From NCBI GenBank assembly GCA_000310025.1, contig FN649728.1, forward strand, positions 4,945,129 to 5,009,128: a stretch of DNA of 64,000 bases. Direction: 5' to 3'. The stretch is from Ectocarpus siliculosus. Its lineage: Eukaryota > Sar > Phaeophyceae > Ectocarpales > Ectocarpaceae. The notes beneath the pieces are model-generated. The model was not told the DNA's origin. It searched no databases and was given only the letters and a program-made list of their open reading frames with translations. The stretch's first letter is position 1. Every line of letters starts with the position of its first letter. The translations under genes were made by a program, and so were the position numbers. This document shows, piece by piece, positions 1-12,000 of the stretch.

Positions 1-3000
1 AGTGCTCGGATTATCTGAAGCAAAGTAGACTGTTGTCACATGAACGTATCAAGCAAGGACGACACCAGACCATTCATCAATACATACCTTGGGCTGGCGA
101 CCATTTCCTTTTCCCTTCGGCGCATCCGTTCGCGATGGATTTGATGTTTTTGGTCGTGCCACCACTGCTGCAGCACTGGGAGATGCATCCTTCGACTGTA
201 AAACCAAGGGGAAGAGGCGGGAGGAGAAACCAGTGTCATGACGTCGAGACAAATTTCCGGGAGCTGGACGCTGGTCCTGGCAGCGAAAGCCATTTGGTCG
301 TAGACAGCAACCATGAGCGAAAAGTAACATACAAAGAGTGCCAAGTGACGACCTGGTTCCTGGCGGCGTGGTAAAGTCTAACTACAAACAGAACACCAAC
401 TTAAGCGTGTACTGCTGTAATCGCCACAATGGCCAACAAGAGACCTGAAGGGTACAACGGACTTCCCGCAGACTACAGCAGGAGTGCGTGTGTTGCGCGC
501 GCAACACGTTCGAACACACCTTGGAAAGGTTTGAATTTTCACTGGGTTGGAAACTTGCCGACATGTCCTTGAAATGTATGGGATATTATTGTGGCTTCTT
601 GTACGAACCCTCTATTCCGTCTATAACAGGTGTGCGAAACGGGTGCGAGAGTGTGTGCAGATCGGACGGAGAGTTGGCACGGGGGTGCGATGAAAATTCA
701 CGCGCGAGATGATTGAAATAACGATTGCATGCTGGTCCCAATTCATCATGACTGCGGTAACGGTGCTTCATCTCAACCGACATGTGGTATCATTCAGCAA
801 TATCCAGACTAACGGCAGCAGCATACTTCAACTTTGGCATCCAACAAGGGTTCAAAAACGAGACAAGCATCGAGCAAGTGCATGGTATGATATGCTTGCC
901 ATCAAGGGATATTTCTACTAGCAAAATCTCCATCGGCAGGTATTCATGAGTTAGCGCAGCATCATTAGAGGGACATCAACGTGTGCGTCAAAGAGATGCA
1001 GAAACCGCGGACGTCGAGAAACGCGAGATAGAATAGATCGTTCAGATGCGCGCAGTAACCAGCCAACGGCATCATGGAATTCAAATTCCAAATACTTAGG
1101 GTGGATTAGTCCACACTTGAACTTCAACATGACCGCCCGTGGGTAGTGCATTTCGCTCAGGTGGTCTTGAGATTCAACACTTCGTGACCGCAAACAAGTG
1201 GATCACAATGACACCAGGCAATCCTGGTGACAAACGGAGGTACGCTCGCCTGTGAGGAAGCACTACTTCCACTCTCAACGATCTCGCTCGGCTTGTCTGC
1301 GTGCGTCTTTGCCAGGCGTCCAAGGCGTGCGTGATGCCTTGTCGCCAGCACGCTCAGATCTGCGGGTAGCGGCAATCGGAAAGTCGCGCGGTTGCGCACA
1401 AGATTGTCATGTTGGCGCCACGTCCTGACACACAAACTAAGATAATAATCCGGGATGTTTGCAACACTCTTCTTTCTTCGGGTACTGTGGTTTTGAGCCT
1501 CCGAACAATTCCACCCTACAATTGTATTAGCTTTTGCTTCCAGAGCAAATATTAATAAGCCAACCTGAAAACTAGTGATAAGCCAACCTGAATCGACTGG
1601 CGCCGTAGTCTTTAGCCTGTTCTGCACCCGCGAAAGTGAGAGACATGACCACTACAAGCAAACAAACGGGATCACCTTGTTGAAGTTCCCGCCGAGCTCC
1701 TTCGTCTTGAACATGCACCTCCACCAACGAGCGCTGTTTCGGTGGGAGGTGCTTAAGGATGTTCTTCTTCAGCCGTCGGACCTGTCATTCGCAGCCATCA
1801 TCATCATCGTATTCCACGGGACGTGTCAGGTCAGTCCGAGTGTTTGCCATACGTCACCGTGTTCGCTTGACGCAGGTGCGCATTCGTCATTTGTTGAATA
1901 ACAGCTACAACTAGTGCAGCTGGTAATGGTACACAACTTCTCTGCCGGTACAGTAACCGCAAGGTCGGGTTCCACCGGCAGTCAAGCAAAGAACAGAACA
2001 CGAGACAAACTAACGGGAGGGGATCACGTTGCCTACCATGACCGTCGCTCTCAGAAGAGCGTGCAGCTCGGCGATGTGCGATGCACCGCTGAAGTCAGCT
2101 CCGAACTTGCCCTTCTTCCCCTTGCCTTTCTTGCCTGCGCAATACCTACCGCGGCAAGATAACATGGGTTGAAACAACACAGTGTATAGAAAGCTCATGC
2201 ATTGATTGACACATGGTAACAACCCTATCCGGGGATCCCATCATCCCAGGGAATTCGCACACCATTAAAGATTGAGTATCCTACTAAGTACAGCCACATT
2301 TGCGACATAGCCGACGAACACGTTTTTCGTGTACAACATTTGGCGCAGGCCTGCATAGGCCAGGAGCGCAAAAAATCTTGTGGGTAATGATAATTTATCT
2401 CGCCAGAGTCCATCCAGCCTCTGGGCATGGGGCACTAAATATAATATCTAACGCCATTCTTGCGAGAATGAACTTTACGCCCTGCGCAGAAAACACACAG
2501 GCAACGCTGAAATCGTCTCGTCACATTTGTGGTGCGTATGATGGCCCTCACACTCGTTTGGGAGATGATGCGAACATTGCGGGCTGCTGCTCAGCAAAAT
2601 TATCCGCATACGGTTCACTGGCCACAAACGCTCCCCACAAAGGGCGAAGGCTTCAAAAGACTTGCACCCTGCTATGCGTAGAATACGTTCCGAGAAGAGC
2701 GTTTGCAGCAGGAGGCCTTGTTCGATGAGCTCATCACGGTGCTTTGCCTTCGTAGGAATCGCAACCTTTCTTCAAACCAACGATCCCCCGCCAAAGTGGG
2801 ACTGTCACCCTGTTGTTGCTTTGGGCCTAGGTGGATGCCTTGATACCAGTGACATTAACCGCTAGCGGCTGCCAATCGTCTCACGATAAAAAATGCGAAG
2901 ACTTCAACCAAATAGAAATCGATCCACCATCATTTCCTCCTGCTGTGTTTTTAATCACACCCAGCCCGCGGGGCTGTTGGTTTCGAGCCAACGTGTGTAT

Positions 3001-6000
3001 GAAGCCTGGAACGCGTCGTCACCGCTACTCCTTGAGAATATAAAAATGAGCAATGTAGTCCACACTTCACCTTACGAAGGAGATAGTAACATAACACAGT
3101 AGTGGCCGATGAAAAGAGAGAGAAGTTGTGCACGGCAAGCACGATGCTGAGTTAATGCTGGTCGAGTGGTCGTGATGACCACGCCTAGAGGTGCTTTGCG
3201 CGCTTTGCCTAGCCATCGGAGTGTTGTGTACGAACGATGCGTATCGATCGGGCATGAGATAAATGCCTGAGACAAGGAACAAGTTTCCGTCGTGGGTCTA
3301 TCTACTCAAACGGGCCGCTTTTGGTTTCGTTTCCCGGGAGAACAAGGTGTTTAACGGAAGGAACATCAAACCCTTGCCGCACGTATAATTCGAATGAGAC
3401 GCTAAAAAAAAACACAAGAGCCTCTCAAGGCACTTACGTACAAGGGTAGCCAATGATGATCTACGCTCAACCTGCATCCATACGGTTGCGTCGTCGTACA
3501 CCATTTGGTTTTATTTGTGAACTAAACTTGCCTCTTGCCGAAGTCGCGGAACGATGCCCATGTTGCAGCGCTGAGAAGATTCAGCTGAGTGAACAACTCC
3601 GACGGGCGCGAAAGTGCTGGGGTGCCCGAAAGAAGAATAGCTCGACGCGCCTTGGTCGCCAGTGGGACTATGGCCTGCAACACGATTTTCAAGGTTCGGG
3701 TCCGGTCGGGTTGGGCCATTCAACACCATTCAACACCAGCAGAAACGCCATCCTCTTTCCTCGTAGCGCTGATGCACTCTATGCGGCGTGCCCAAGAGGA
3801 ATCCCACTCAGTACGTATATACCTAACGCTTGCTTCTTGTAACAATCGAGTCGCAATATTTGAGAGCGCATGAACGGTAGGAAAATCTGACAGCGGCGTT
3901 TGATCAACACACAGGATGCCGTTAGACACATACCCTTGTACGAGCGGCCCGTTGGTTCTTCAGGTAGTGGCACTCGTCGCAGACAACCACTCCAAAGTTG
4001 AACAGGTCCAGTTCCTCTTTCATGCGGTTGACCTAACATGAAGATCGAGACGGCCAAGGAGGAATTGCGGTGCGGTGGATATTAAAGATATTAATAGAAA
4101 CAATTTCCTGCATAGCAGCAAGGTTCACCTATTAATATTAACATTAACATATGGCCTTCCAAGTTGAGGCTCCTCCTTTTTCAGGCGGGCTTGACAATGC
4201 TTGTGTGGCCACATGACATACAAGAGACTTGCCAGCGCCTGACATTGTCTCATACCCAAAAGAATGTCCAACGTCTCATACATTCCGACTTCAAGTCAAC
4301 ATGACAATTCCTGGTTGTAGGCAGGCGGAACGTGGTTGCGTGACAATTTTTATTGAAGTTGGCGAGACAAACATTGCATTATCTGTTCATGTATATACAT
4401 CCCGTTCGACTGTGGGTACATCGCGAATGGGTAGTCTCTTTCTGTGTGTATATTTATTCTTCCTTAATACGGATGTACCATGCGTTGTTGTGTCAAGAAA
4501 TTAACGCGTCAAGCCGCGAAGTTGTTGACTCAGATCAACACGTAACGCGAGCCCCCAACAGCTAATCTTGCGTATAAAAGCGACCTTGGGTCAGAAGACC
4601 CCTGGCCACAGAAACACGGTATCTATAAGCGCGGTATCTGTATGCACTCTTCGTGGCTGTCAATATTTCGACAAGGCCGGCTGTAGGCATTCCCGTAGCG
4701 AGATGGGGGCGTCATTGTGGCAAGTGCAATGATAGAGATTAACTCTTGGGAGTGATACCTCCTCGCTCCTTATCTGTGGCCACACGTCTCAGGCATGACG
4801 GTAGAGATGGGTCAAATTTTCCAGGGTTACTCACGGAGTAGAACCGCTCCGCGGAGCGTTTTTTTTTTTTTTTTTAGTTCCACGGAGCGGTGCGGAGCGG
4901 TTTTTTATATTTGAAAATATCACGGAGCGGTGCGGAGCGGTTTATCCGAGGGTAATAGTCTCACGGAGCGGAGCGGTTAATCCGTAGTGCGGTTATTTTC
5001 ACGGAGCGGTTTTGTATACTCCGTAGGTTTTGTATACTCCGTAGCATAAACCGAGCAAAACCGTGTCCTTGAGGACGGTTATCCGTCAGAAATAAACGTC
5101 AAAACCGCACGGATATCCGTACAAAATCGACGGAGTACCTGCACTTTCTTCAAAAACGTCGGGTTTCGTACACCGAAAACCGACTTTTCCACACGGTGTG
5201 CTGTGTTTGGAGGCCGCCGGTGACACCGTGTGCGTCCTCGTCGCTAGGACAGCCCAAACAGAACAAAAAGCTGTCAACTAATCAATTATTCAGAAAGGAA
5301 CCCTTCCCCACATCGATACCTCCTCGACTCCTACGTTCCTGCAACACGTACAACAGCAGACAAATCCTCACTTGCCTCTCGTTGAAACTTACCAGTACTA
5401 ATACCTCCCGACTCATACGTTCCTGCAACACGTACAACAGCAGCTAATTCCTCATATGCCTCTCGTTGAAACATGCCAGTACTAGCACATGGGTAACACC
5501 AGGCGTCTTGTGTATTCATCCAAAAACATACGCCGCTATGTCGCTCAGTCAGATTCGACCTCGACAACCACCTGCTTTCCCGCACAAGCGGCTTGGACAG
5601 ATGTAGCTTTAGCCTTCCCAACAGACTGCGCTGCAAGCAGCTTCCCCAACTCATTGTCCAACTTCATGATCTCGGGAATAAGATGGGGGTTAGACCGGAG
5701 GAACATCATCACCATCTCGACACGGTCGGGCATCATCGCCTGCCGAAGGTTGTTGTACAAGAATCCCAGCCCCGAAAAGTCCCTCTCTGATTGGCAACTA
5801 GTGCTGTCAATGCAAAGGTACACGCGAGCAAGCATGGACAAGATGGGGCACATTGGCCACGAGCAGCAGCAGCCGTAGCGTATGCTTTGCCTCTCTCCTG
5901 CTTCGCTTTTGCAGATTTGTTGCTCGCTTTCATCGCCAACTCGTACTGTGGAACATGCTTCGTCCGCAGATGGTATAGCAGCGGACGCGTGCCGTTCTTG

Positions 6001-9000
6001 GCCACGTGCTTGTACACCCGGCCGTATTCCTTGCCGTCTTCATCGGCAACGATGCATCGCGTGTTCTTCCCGTTGTCCAACGGCTTGTTGAGCTTCTGGA
6101 AAAACGTCCGAACTCCCGACAAATTCCCGTGTGGTACGGTCTCTGCAACGTTGATGACGGTGCGTTTGACGCTACGCACCGTGCTCAGGCGGGATTCCCC
6201 AGGTTGCGCCGTTGCTGATGCAGCAGCAGCGCCAGCAGAACCTCCGGCACCAGCACTAGCACCAGCACCAGCACCAGCACCACCAGGAGAGCGGTCGCCA
6301 GAAGGGCGGTCGCCAGGGTCGGATGTCGACTCCATCAGAGATAGGCAGACGTGCACACGAACTGATGTGCACGGAGTGTGTGTGGTTCGTGTGCACGGAG
6401 TGTGTGTCTGTGTGGCTGCTGTGAAAGTAGAACAGAAAAAAATGAAAAAATATAGTGACTCCGTAGGAAAAAAACGTTACTCCGTGGTAAAACCGCGGCT
6501 GTATTGCGGTTTTATCCGTGCTTGTGTGACGGAGTAGGGCAAACCGCTCCGTGAAAAAACCGCTTGTACGGATTGTTGGGAAGCCCCACGGAGCGGAGCG
6601 GAGCGGTTTATCCGAGCGCAGATTTCTCACGGAGCGGAGCGTTTTTTTTGTTCATGTCACGGAGCGGAGCGGAGCGTTTTTTTCTCAAGGGAAAACCTCA
6701 CGGAGCGGTGCGGAGCGGTTTAAAACCGCTCCACTCCGTGGAAAAAACCGCTCCGTGAGTAACCCTGAAATTTTCTTCCTTAGGTCCAAATGTACGCACG
6801 TTTCCGAGAAGGTTTGGGGGCAACGGTGGTAGTGCAGTGATGAATTTGTATTCGTTTGTACCCGGAGCCAGGCGTCACAACGGATTTAGGATGCAGACCA
6901 GGAATCGCCCAGTGTAGTAGCCGATTCGCCGTCTAAGGAAGAGAGACACGAGCGGCAACAAACTGGTAGATTCGTGCTTGAATGGATGCTGCTGTCCGTG
7001 TGAGACGAACGGTACATGGGAGGGAACCGACCGAAGAGGAGCAGCAAAAGACCATTCAAGTGAATGATTGAGAGTGGCGGTGCGGGGGTGGTCTTCGGCA
7101 ACATCAGCGCCAGAATAGCGTAGACACACATGGTTTGGATATACATGCTCTTCAACGTGCTATCTCCCGGTCACGCACAGTGTTCGAAGACATAGTCGAG
7201 GCAGACAAGCCTGCGTCTTCCAAAGATCAAAACATTCATCGGGGTGCTTTCTCTTTGCCCATCACAAACGGCTTCGGAACGGGTGGATGTTCGTTGATAC
7301 CATGGTACTTTGATGGCTCTGCCGGGTTTTCCCGAAATAAAGCATGCCTCTGGGGCAGCGCAACAAGCACCGCCGACAGTAAATGCTGTCGTCTGCTATC
7401 ACGAGCCGGTTGGGAGCGGGAATGAAGGGGAGAGTGGGGGGGGTGGGGGCTGATCTTGGAGTCGAGACGGACACCCGAATTGCTCTTCGTTTAGTATGTA
7501 CATTATCCTGTAACTGAAGGTACTCCTGCGTCGGTCTTGCATACCCTTTCCTTGATAAATCCCATGTGTTTTGTCAATTCTCCCTGGTAGGGCTTTGGGC
7601 TTCGTGGCCACGGGCTGGTGTTGCACACACTGAGGTCGAATCAACAACAAAACAGACGACCATCTGGGACCGCGAAGCAACGCTGCTCACTAAATTAGCG
7701 CATTTGCCGCTTGCGTGGTTGTTTTGTGTACCAATATATGTGAGCCAATTGCTAATTGCGATAACGTTCTCACCAGTTCGTAGGAAATGATCACCACCTT
7801 CGTGACGCCCCGGTTCAGGTCCTGCTTGCTTTTGGACACCACCACGATCTGCTTCTTCGTGATGCTGTCTTCGTCCAGCCACTTGAGCAGTTCGTGTTGC
7901 CAGTGATAGCGCGCGGAGCTGGGAGACACAATGAGCAGCGGCCATTCTGACTCGTACGCAGCGGCGCAGCAGATTGCCTGTGAGGAGGATCATACAAGAG
8001 TTCATGGTAGTGGAAAAGTATTTCAACTCAAATGGCGTTTCGCTGCTGAGGTACAGTGATCTGGAAGGGAAAGAGGGAAGCACCACGGTGCTCGAGACAA
8101 AATGCGCGAACGCAGACAGGTTTTAGACTCAAGCAAAGGGTGAATTTGCTGCTACAAAACGAGGTATCTTGTACCGCAAAGATGGGTCACCTGGATCGTC
8201 TTGCCTAAACCCATCTCATCAGCAATCATTGCGCGTCCCTCCTTCTTGAGAACGAACTCGACGCCTTGCTTTTGGAAAGGGGCAAGATGCTTTCGGATGC
8301 ACTCTGGCACCTGTGGTGGTGACAGTAGATAGATCCGTATCATCGCAGTGAAGGTTGGTAGGGGTCGTGGAGTTCTGATGACTCCGGCGACAAGGAGAGC
8401 CCACTATTTCGTACCAGTACAAGGTAATACAGGGTATCAAGCGGACGGGAAACACATGAAAGCAAACCGCGGCACTGATCCCAAACCAGACCATACCAGT
8501 CCAGAATTGGCGGGAAAACGGCGAAGTGTGGGGTAGGGGCAGCAAGCTACCACCGCGTAACCCCTTATAAAAACTCATCGAACGCTTTCGAACTTCCCAA
8601 GGCGTACAACAAGTGAAGTCAGTAGCTGCCGTAGGAGAGGCGAATGCGTGTTCTCACCATTTTTTCGCACAGTTTTACGGGGGGTTCCTTTTCGCCATCT
8701 GCACCCTGTTCAGGCTCAACCGCCAGCGTAGCGGCCGCGAGCGCTTGCCGTGGGACCGGCACCACCTGAAGATGCGGTTGGTGTGATTGATGCAAAACCA
8801 AAGGAATGACGATCGGCAGCACAAGCTTTAACCATCCTGTCGGTAAAACGCAAGCCTATTAACTAGACTACGTAGTACATAACTATCACGTTTGCCCGTT
8901 TTAGGTTTTGAGAAGGATCCACGTGCTCTGAGAAACGCGATCAAAGCTTGCAATAACTCTACCTCGCGAACCTGTAGCCCACAACAAGTGCGTTGCAGTC

Positions 9001-12000
9001 CCTTCGACATACACATTGAGACGATGGCGTACGGAAAACTCGAGGGGTGGACTGGGGGGGGGGGGGGAGGCGTGCTGTGTATATGGTGCTGGTTGAGGTA
9101 CGATCTACAGCAGCATCTGTAGGGGCGATATTGTGTACTTCGTGACCGCTTAACGCCTTTGCAGTTGCATGGAACGAACAACCAAGAGTGCCGCCTGAGA
9201 ACGCTGCGCAAACACCCTGGGACCACTATCGGCACCGGTAAAAATTAGATAACCGCAAGAATCTACCTACGCATAACAATAGAACGAATCAGCTCGGGAG
9301 ACCAACCTGTACGCCCTGCCTGCTGAGAGCCCCAGCAAGGTTCTCGTGTGCTCCAAGGGGAAACTTCCACCGCCTCTCCTGGATGCAACCAAACACCAGA
9401 CACTTGTAACTGATGAGTTGTTCGTGCGCTACTCTACTCGGAGTGATCTGCGTGATCTCAAACCAAACGAACTGGCGCAAAACCAAAAAACACAACCCTT
9501 AGAAAGTGTCTCAAACCGTCACCATCGTTGCAAATCCATGGAGAGAAAGAAAGCGGAGAGAGGAGCGTGACGATTCGAATCACATGTCGAAAAGAATTGG
9601 CAGCACGTTCGTCGTGCTATACATAGATCAAGGTCTAAACGATTCATTGTCATCAGACCTTCTCGTCGTAGGTCGCCCCCGGCGTCAGCTTGAAGTACGT
9701 GTGCACGGCTGCTGGTGTTGGTTTTCGAATCTGCAAGGCAAACAGAAAAGAAGGAGAAACATGAATCCAAAAAGGAGATATTCACGAAAACAACGTTTGG
9801 GGCAATATTCGTGCCAATGCCCTTACATTCACCACGACGATAGGAACTGTCAAAGTCGTGTGTACCTCATAACATGATTCTGAAGAGATCGCGGGCGAAA
9901 ATTCAATGCATGGGTGCCCCCGCATCACGACATACCTTGGCAGTGAAGAACGAAGTGGAGATGAGCGAAAAAGTGACTGTCCCCGCCTGATTCTCATCCG
10001 CCTCGTATTGTGAACGCTCCTCATACCGTGGTCTTTTCATTCCTGCTTGCCCATTACCGTAGTCCGGCAGCTGCCATTCGTATCGGCATGGCATGTACAA
10101 ATTAGAGATGTCAAACGTATATATGCCATGATAGGTACGGAAAGTGAAACCAGACGAGGGACAAAATAAAAAGCAGACAGTAGCGAGGTAGATCACCTTC
10201 GTATCGCGCTCGACAGCACACATACCAGAGAGGCACGTCTGTATCCACACCACACCTTTCTGTGGCCAGCGTTCTGTGGGTAGGGCAACTCTTGCTGCTG
10301 GTGCGACCAGCCGAGAATGCCCTGGGCAGCACCTCCCATGGCTGCTCCGCTCTGGAAATGAGAATGCACTCCGGTCTGAGGGGCAGCGGGGGGGGTCAAC
10401 AGTACACGCACTAGCTTCAGTGAAACCACCCAGTAACCATACTGCAGAGGCGGCAAGCAATTGACCGTTGAATGGCGAATGCCGACAACAATGAGAATAG
10501 TCTACGGATGCACACAAGTCTCAACGACACACAGGCCACAATTCGTACATGGTGGTCAGAATGAGATCATCTGACAGAAAAAGCGTACATATCCTATGGA
10601 GTGCGGCCAAGCATTACGTACCCCGGGCTGCTGGTGTTGGTACTGGTGCTGCTGATGCGGCGGAAGCAACTGCTGCGCACTGTGCTGCTGCTGCTGCCTT
10701 TGCGTGAACGCTTGGTACGCATGCCAGCTTTGCTGTTGATCGATACTCAGCTGCAGAGGTGTGACGATCGATCGATAACCGATTAGACAGGAAAAGCGTT
10801 CCACCGTGAGCTGCATGCTTAAATGCAAGCGAGTATCGAGTGAATCACAGGCAACACGATTGAAATCACGATCCCCACGACACGAAAAGAGAACAAGTTC
10901 GACTGCCAAGGCATGGCGTTCCAAACGGTTGTCATACCGGGATTCTCAAGGTCAACGAGAAGCTGAATGACCTGCCTGAGCATTGGCCGCAACCGCGGCT
11001 GACAACGGGCCCGAGCAGGCTGCCGCCTGTGCTGCGGTGTCGTCCGTCAAATCGATTGCCTCGCCGGCGGCGCTGGCAGCCGGAGGAGGTAGGTGTGGGA
11101 CAATCGGAGGCGACAGAGGCGACAGAGCAGGCGGCTGCCGGAGGGGGAGGGGGGGGGGACAAGACAGCACAGCATGGTTACGGCTTGAGCAAGGACCATA
11201 GACCAGGCATGAGACTTGCTACAGGCTTTGGTCATTTCGCGACCGTACGTGATGCAATATTGAGATTTCGCAAGACGATGCGATCGTGGGCATAAATATT
11301 AGAAGGTCTCCAGCTTGGGTCGTATACTAGTCTGCGATTCCACACCATCTGGCATCAGCGATGATGCATCCATCACCTGCATACCCTGCGCCAATGCATA
11401 TGCCTGCGCCTGGCGCTGAGCCATTTTCATCATCCCTCCCTGGAGCGCGTGGTCACCCTGGCAACACGTGTTTCAAGTACAGGACACGGGGAGTGTAAAC
11501 AAAGACATGGAGCTCGTTCTTCATGCCGCAAGCCTTACCTAGAAGGTAGATAGATACAGCAGTTTCGCATGCAGCCCCACCGACCCGGGTAGTGCATGCA
11601 GGTAAGTAAGCCTGGGGGGGTAGGAGCACAGTCATTGCCGGTCACTCCTACCTCCTACCCCATAAGGCGACAGGACTGTAGGTGAAAGGTGAGAAATAGC
11701 AATAGGTAAATCAACAGCCGACAACTGCCGAGGTTGAATCAAATATCAATATTGCGCTTCTCACCTGCACGGAACCACCATTGTGTGCGTGAACTCCGAA
11801 GGGTAACTGCTGTGGGTGAAGCGGTTGATTTGGTTCAAGTCCAAGGTTCGCTCCGTGGAGTAGCTGCTGCTGATGCAGCCGGCCCCAATTGTGCTGCGGC
11901 TGCGGCTGCGGCTGTTGCGGCTGGGTCTGCTGCTGTTGCTGTCTCTTGTCGTTCCTACGCTGCAACCATCTTTGAGCGAACCGGCGGTATTTATCGAATT

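Larger units (their letters stand above)
4822..6767 (-). mobile_element. Non-autonomous hAT DNA transposon, internally deleted
   Basis: The element has perfect 17-bp terminal inverted repeats (CAGGGTTACTCACGGAG) and is flanked by a perfect 8-bp target-site duplication AAATTTTC at 4814-4821 and 6768-6775, the hAT hallmark. Arrays of CGGAGCGG in both orientations fill the subterminal zones (about 4835-5060 and 6480-6760) and look like transposase-binding sites. On the minus strand it keeps an N-terminal transposase segment (5733-6356) and the C-terminal hAT dimerisation segment (5545-5853), but they are in different frames and the catalytic core between them is missing. It lies in the helicase intron between the motif Ia and motif II exons, so it is probably spliced out. 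The intact duplication and repeats argue for a recent insertion that was mobilised in trans. Confidence 0.92.
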
